Below are positions 60,198-64,000 of a stretch of 64,000 nt of DNA, in pieces. The position numbers and the translations under genes were made by a program. The first letter of the stretch is position 1. Each line of letters begins with the position of its first letter. The notes beneath the pieces are model-generated. The model worked only from the letters and a program-made list of their open reading frames with translations. It was not told where the DNA came from and ran no database searches. The DNA is taken from contig JAEEOP010000027.1 of assembly GCA_016284295.1 (NCBI GenBank), forward strand, positions 25,179 to 89,178, in the 5' to 3' direction. Origin of the DNA: Methanomassiliicoccaceae archaeon. Its GTDB lineage: Archaea > Thermoplasmatota > Thermoplasmata > Methanomassiliicoccales > Methanomethylophilaceae.

Positions 60198-63100
60198 TCA
60201 TTCCTCCCTGATGCGGGATTCCTTGGATTCCGACAGCCTCTTCGCGGCCTTGGACCTGGGCCCCTTCCAGTTCCAGTCGCCGAGCAGATGCATGACGGCT
60301 GGGACGATGTAGGTACGGACCACCAGCGCATCCACCAGGATGGCGAAGCACAGTGCGAATCCGAACTCCTGCAGCATGGTCATTCCGGAGAGCATCAGCG
60401 TACCGAAAGCTCCTCCCATGATCAGACCGCAGATGGTGATGACCGATCCGGTGTGAGTGACCGCGTTGAAGATGGCGTCGTCGTTGCTCATTCCGAGCTC
60501 GGTGACGTTCTCCTTGATACGGGTGGTGAGCAGGATATCGTAGTCCATTCCCAATCCGAGACAGATGACCAGCAGGATCAGCGGGATCAGCCATATGACC
60601 TCCGCCCCCATGACATCCACGAACACCAGATGCGTCACCGCCAGCGTCCAGGAGATGGACATCAGGATGGTGAGCACGGACCTAAACGGGATCAGGTAGG
60701 ATCTCATGACCACGAACAGCAGTATGATGATGAGGACCACGACCAGGATCTCGATGAACGTGAACTGGCTCTGGACCTCCTCGGATACGTCGTACATGAT
60801 CATCGCGGTACCAGTGTTCCACTCGTTCGATACGATGGTGCTGTTATCCTTCATGTATTCGTCCACTGCGCCGGATATGACGGACAGGGACTGCATGGAC
60901 CTCGGGGACATCGCTGCCAGCTCGGTGGCGGATACGAAGGAGATGAAGGTGACATTCCATTCCTCTGCCTTGACGTTCTGTCCTCCGACGACCCTGGTGG
61001 TGACGTTCATCACGTAGTCCACCACGCAACCGAAGCCGTTGACGAGGATGCTGTTGGACAGACCCTGCTCGTGCATGGTGTCGATGATGAGGTTGAGGAC
61101 GGTCGCGAGCAAGGGGGAGTACTCCTCCTCGAAGGTCTTGACGATGTCCTCGACGATGTCGTCGGGGTCGGTGAGTCCCTTTGCCTTGGACTGCGCTACC
61201 AACTCCTCCCAGGTGGTGTCCACCTTGAGGGATTCGAACACGCCGTTGATCTGGTCAGTCAGGCCGAAGACGATCATGTCGTCGGTGACACCGTTCTGAC
61301 GGATCTGGTCGATGATCTGGCTGAGGACCAGGGCGGCCTGCTCCCCGTGGGACGAGCCCATGTTCTTGATTGTGGCGTCGATGATGGCGGTGGGATCGGT
61401 GAGTCCTGATGCGGACGCCTGCCTCACGGCCAGGTCCCAGCTGTACTTGGTGGGTATAGAGTTGATGTATCCGCTGATGGTGGGCCCCAGACCGTTGACG
61501 AGCATGTCGTTGGTGATGCCCTGGGAATGGATCTCGTCTATGGCGTCGTAATAGGTCTGCTTCATATCCGGGTCCTTGATCCTGTCGGGGATGACCTTGT
61601 TGATTATGGTGTCGGGGTCGGTGATGCCCAGCTCCTTGCACATGTCCATGATCATCTTCCATGTGATGCCGGGCATCAGCTCGCTGATCATGGGGTCGAT
61701 ATAGTATCCGAATCCATCCACGAGGACCTCGTCGGGAAGTCCCTGATCGTGCATGGTATCGATTATGGTCGAGAACATGATGAAGGGCGCTCCGGGGTAC
61801 GAGGAGGAGAACCTGCTCTTCATGTCGCTGATGATGCGCGAGGGGTCGGTCAGACCCTTCGCCTTCGACTTGGCGACCTCCGCATCCCAGTCGTAGTTGC
61901 CGGGGAACGATGCGAAGATGCCGTCGATGGTGGGGCCGAAGCCATAGACGATCATCTCGTCCGTGGCGCCGGTCTTCCTAATCTCCTCGATGATGGTGGA
62001 GAGCACTGCGGAGGCCTGTCCGGGATGCTCCTCCACGAACCTGGCCTCGATGTCGCTGATGATCTCGGTCGCATTGGTCAATCCCTTCGACCTGGACTTC
62101 TGGACCTCCTTGGCCCAGTCGAAATCGATGTCGAACTGCTTGAAGATGCTGTCGATGATCCCTGCGGGACCGTCGAAGATGTACTCGACATCCATTCCCT
62201 GCTCCTCGAGGATGTTCATCGCAGTCTCGAATACCAATGCGTTCTTGGCGGACAGGTTGTCCTTGATGAACTGGATCTTCTCGTCGGTGTCGGTTATGCC
62301 TGCTTCCTCGATCTTCTCCAGCATCTCGCTCCACACGAAGGGGCCGTCCACATAGGCGACGTTCTCGTCCTTCATCATCGCGGCGTAGAACGCCGGCAGC
62401 GTGGGCGAGACGTTGTTCAAGAAGTTCTCGTTCCAATCCAGGGTGCCTATCATGGATCCCTGTTCCTTATGGACGGTCGCCAGCGGATCCTTGTACTCTA
62501 TCACGCTGTAGTTGGGCATGACCATACCCTGATCGGCATACTGGCCGATGTAGGACATACCGTCGCCCGATTCTCCGCTGAGCATGGCGGTGATCATATC
62601 GTAGGAATTCTCGCTCTCGACGACCACGTACGCCGCAGGAACGGTCAGCAGGACCGCCACGATGGCGATGGCCTTGGCGTGCTTGAGCGAGAAGTGCGCG
62701 GACTTGTGGAAGTATGCGTTTCCGACCTTGGCGCACCATGCGTACCATCCCTTGGTGGCCTTTCCGCCCTCCTTGAACGCATCGAGCTTGGTCGGCCAGA
62801 AGATCCTGTCCCCTACCAGCTGGAGGATCGCGGGGATGAGCGTAAGTGCGGCCATCAGCGCGATGAGGATTCCCAGCGCGAGACAGATACCCATGGTGGA
62901 AATCATGGAGTAGTTGCAGATCGCCATTGCTCCGAAACCGATGATGACCGATGCTCCGGAGATGGAGATCGACTCGCCGGCCCATACGATGGCCTGGTGC
63001 ACCGCCTCGTCATGGGAGAGGCCTTTGCGCAACTCCTCCCTGTAACGGGCGATGATGAAGATACAGTAATCGCACCCTGCACCCATCATCGATACCAGGA

Positions 63101-63818
63101 TCAGCATGTTCGTGATGAAGAAGATGTTCAGCGCCTGACCTATGAAGAAGATCAGACCCATTGTGACGGCGAAGGCCACTCCAATGGTCATCGGAGGGGT
63201 CGCGGAGGACACGAAGGACCTGAAGAAGAGTCCGACCAGGATCAGGATCATGAGGATGGTGAAGGGGTCGATCCTCGACACGTCCTCAAGGGCGTCATGC
63301 TCCATGTCGTATCCGATGGCGTTCATTCCGGTGAGGTAGTGAGCGCCGGTGAATCCGGTCTTCTCGGCCACATCGTTGATGAATGCGCGCAGGGAGGGCG
63401 TCAGTGCGGTACCTCCCGTGGTCACATCCAGTGCGACCACGGCCAGGACTATACCGTCGCCCTTCTCGGCGATCATCGGGTCCATCTTCAGGATCGATGC
63501 GATATGCTCCGAACCTGTCAGGGAATCGTTCAGGTCGTCCACGAACTTCTGCGCTGTGACCATCTCCTCCTCGTTGTGGAAATAGAGGACGAGGATGTCA
63601 CCGGACGTGTCCGAGTCGGAGCTCGGGAACATCGTGGACATTATGGCCATACCCTGGATGGATTCTGAATCCTCGGACGCCATGTCGTTCAGGTTATAGC
63701 TCATGACCTGTCCGGCCTTGATAGCGAACGGAACGGAGACGCAGAGTATGACCACCCACAGCACGATGATAAGCTTGGCATGTTTCTGAATGCCATTAGC
63801 TAGGCGGTCAAATATCAT
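60198..63818 (-). CDS. RND/MMPL-superfamily exporter with six tandem repeats in its outer loop
   Basis: 1206 residues. The two membrane halves carry the MMPL signature: GAGCDYCIFIIARYREEL (about 247-264) and LGLGMDYDILLTTRIKE (about 1087-1103), each in a six-helix block, giving 12 helices. The extracytoplasmic loop between residues about 490 and 945 consists of six diverged repeats of 72-76 residues, each starting near a Trp (496, 568, 644, 720, 794, 870) and containing KGLTDP-like, TIID-like and VxGFGP-like blocks. Lipid or amphiphile export is the family expectation. TTTATAATATAG (63836-63847) is 24-27 bp from the ATG, so a leaderless message is likely. Confidence 0.88.
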   Translation of the reverse strand: MIFDRLANGIQKHAKLIIVLWVVILCVSVPFAIKAGQVMSYNLNDMASEDSESIQGMAIMSTMFPSSDSDTSGDILVLYFHNEEEMVTAQKFVDDLNDSLTGSEHIASILKMDPMIAEKGDGIVLAVVALDVTTGGTALTPSLRAFINDVAEKTGFTGAHYLTGMNAIGYDMEHDALEDVSRIDPFTILMILILVGLFFRSFVSSATPPMTIGVAFAVTMGLIFFIGQALNIFFITNMLILVSMMGAGCDYCIFIIARYREELRKGLSHDEAVHQAIVWAGESISISGASVIIGFGAMAICNYSMISTMGICLALGILIALMAALTLIPAILQLVGDRIFWPTKLDAFKEGGKATKGWYAWCAKVGNAYFHKSAHFSLKHAKAIAIVAVLLTVPAAYVVVESENSYDMITAMLSGESGDGMSYIGQYADQGMVMPNYSVIEYKDPLATVHKEQGSMIGTLDWNENFLNNVSPTLPAFYAAMMKDENVAYVDGPFVWSEMLEKIEEAGITDTDEKIQFIKDNLSAKNALVFETAMNILEEQGMDVEYIFDGPAGIIDSIFKQFDIDFDWAKEVQKSRSKGLTNATEIISDIEARFVEEHPGQASAVLSTIIEEIRKTGATDEMIVYGFGPTIDGIFASFPGNYDWDAEVAKSKAKGLTDPSRIISDMKSRFSSSYPGAPFIMFSTIIDTMHDQGLPDEVLVDGFGYYIDPMISELMPGITWKMIMDMCKELGITDPDTIINKVIPDRIKDPDMKQTYYDAIDEIHSQGITNDMLVNGLGPTISGYINSIPTKYSWDLAVRQASASGLTDPTAIIDATIKNMGSSHGEQAALVLSQIIDQIRQNGVTDDMIVFGLTDQINGVFESLKVDTTWEELVAQSKAKGLTDPDDIVEDIVKTFEEEYSPLLATVLNLIIDTMHEQGLSNSILVNGFGCVVDYVMNVTTRVVGGQNVKAEEWNVTFISFVSATELAAMSPRSMQSLSVISGAVDEYMKDNSTIVSNEWNTGTAMIMYDVSEEVQSQFTFIEILVVVLIIILLFVVMRSYLIPFRSVLTILMSISWTLAVTHLVFVDVMGAEVIWLIPLILLVICLGLGMDYDILLTTRIKENVTELGMSNDDAIFNAVTHTGSVITICGLIMGGAFGTLMLSGMTMLQEFGFALCFAILVDALVVRTYIVPAVMHLLGDWNWKGPRSKAAKRLSESKESRIREE
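60986..62351 (-). repeat. Six tandem 72-76-residue coding repeats in the RND exporter
   Basis: Repeat starts are marked by VWSEML, FDWAKEV, YDWDAEV, ITWKMIM, YSWDLAV and TTWEELV, and their ends by DGPAGIIDSIF, YGFGPTIDGIF, DGFGYYIDPMI, NGLGPTISGYI, FGLTDQINGVF and NGFGCVVDYVM. The even spacing (72, 76, 76, 74, 76) shows duplication, and the low identity shows it is old. Confidence 0.8.
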
Positions 63819-63879
63819 AGATACAGGACATTACTATATTATAAAAAGTTGATTTCTCACCTGACCTCGCCACCAAGCG

Positions 63880-63946
63880 CAACTGAACATTGATTTTTGA
63901 CTTTGGGACCGAAATCAAAAAGTGTCCCGGCCGGAATGTTCAGTTG
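63880..63946. repeat. Twelve-base perfect inverted repeat with nested pairing
   Basis: CAACTGAACATT (63880-63891) and AATGTTCAGTTG (63935-63946) frame a 43-base interior. Inside, TTTTTGA can pair with TCAAAAA, and GGGAC with GTCCC; the two interleave, as in a pseudoknot. No ORF is present. Confidence 0.5.
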
Positions 63947-63965
63947 TGAAGCAAAAACAATTAAC

Positions 63966-63988
63966 GACTGGGACGGAACTTCCCAGTC
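63966..63988. terminator. Hairpin at the right edge
   Basis: Stem GACTGGGA/TCCCAGTC with a seven-base loop. It may end a gene beyond the window. Confidence 0.45.
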
Positions 63989-64000
63989 CGAACGAGAATA

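Noticed and set aside
1..64000. CRISPR arrays, insertion sequences or prophage
   Set aside because: No regularly spaced repeats, transposase, integrase or phage structural genes were seen.

Overview
The window reads as a chromosomal segment of a methylotrophic methanogenic archaeon, most likely Thermoplasmatota, order Methanomassiliicoccales (Methanomethylophilaceae-like). Evidence: an MtaA/MtbA-type methylcobamide:coenzyme M methyltransferase, archaeal information-processing genes (FEN1, Hel308, RecJ-like DHH nuclease, ribosomal protein L40e, KEOPS Cgi121, archaeal MetK, archaeal IleRS, RtcB), the archaeal HMG-CoA operon (thiolase, HMG-CoA synthase, DUF35, HTH regulator), NikR and HypA/HypD for nickel, and TATA-box promoters throughout. 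Several genes have a bacterial flavour (RarA, AcnA-type aconitase, PutP-like symporter, nicotinate phosphoribosyltransferase), as expected for a gut-type lineage. The genus is inference.

Layout. 1-9.2 kb: partial DUF169 gene, MtaA-type methyltransferase, divergent phosphoesterase and exonuclease/RecJ genes, argF, two transporters. 9.2-12.9 kb: tRNA-His, rtcB, an HD hydrolase, a PUA protein and a 52-residue AbrB-like protein. 12.9-14.4 kb: the only clearly accessory stretch, with a structured-RNA/micropeptide locus and a decayed gene resembling a papain-fold toxin followed by a small intact ORF. 14.4-24.4 kb: rarA, ileS, an E1-like/TatD/FEN1 run, rpe, a PAP2 phosphatase, a zinc protein and RNase Z. 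24.4-32.5 kb: HTH-CBS regulator divergent from metK, DUF4443 protein, TIM-barrel protein, rpl40e, REC-DUF835 protein, enolase, pncB, and a small zinc-ribbon gene with a structured leader. 32.6-45.9 kb: topA, nikR with candidate operators, a surface protein, a PP-loop protein, two tandem ATP-grasp ligases divergent from folC, nth, hypA-hypD and hel308. 46-53 kb: thrB-thrC, a second surface protein, cgi121 and the HMG-CoA operon. 53-64 kb: aconitase, ABC-F, YigZ, PutP-like symporter and a large RND/MMPL exporter whose outer loop holds six tandem repeats.

Gene expression logic is unusually legible. For about 20 genes a TATA-like box is centred about 27 bp from the chosen start codon, which implies leaderless mRNAs. 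Two divergent pairs (2533/2588 and 39567/39618) appear to share one near-symmetric TATA box. Genes inside operons instead use short Shine-Dalgarno sequences and ATGA/TGATG overlaps. Compact GC hairpins, often with tetraloops, end many genes.

The observations most worth following are the structured RNA/micropeptide locus at 13.0-13.2 kb, the toxin-like remnant beside it, the Gly in place of the expected catalytic Cys in the HMG-operon thiolase, the six-fold repeat in the RND exporter, the candidate NikR operators including one with no obvious target gene, and the shared TATA boxes.
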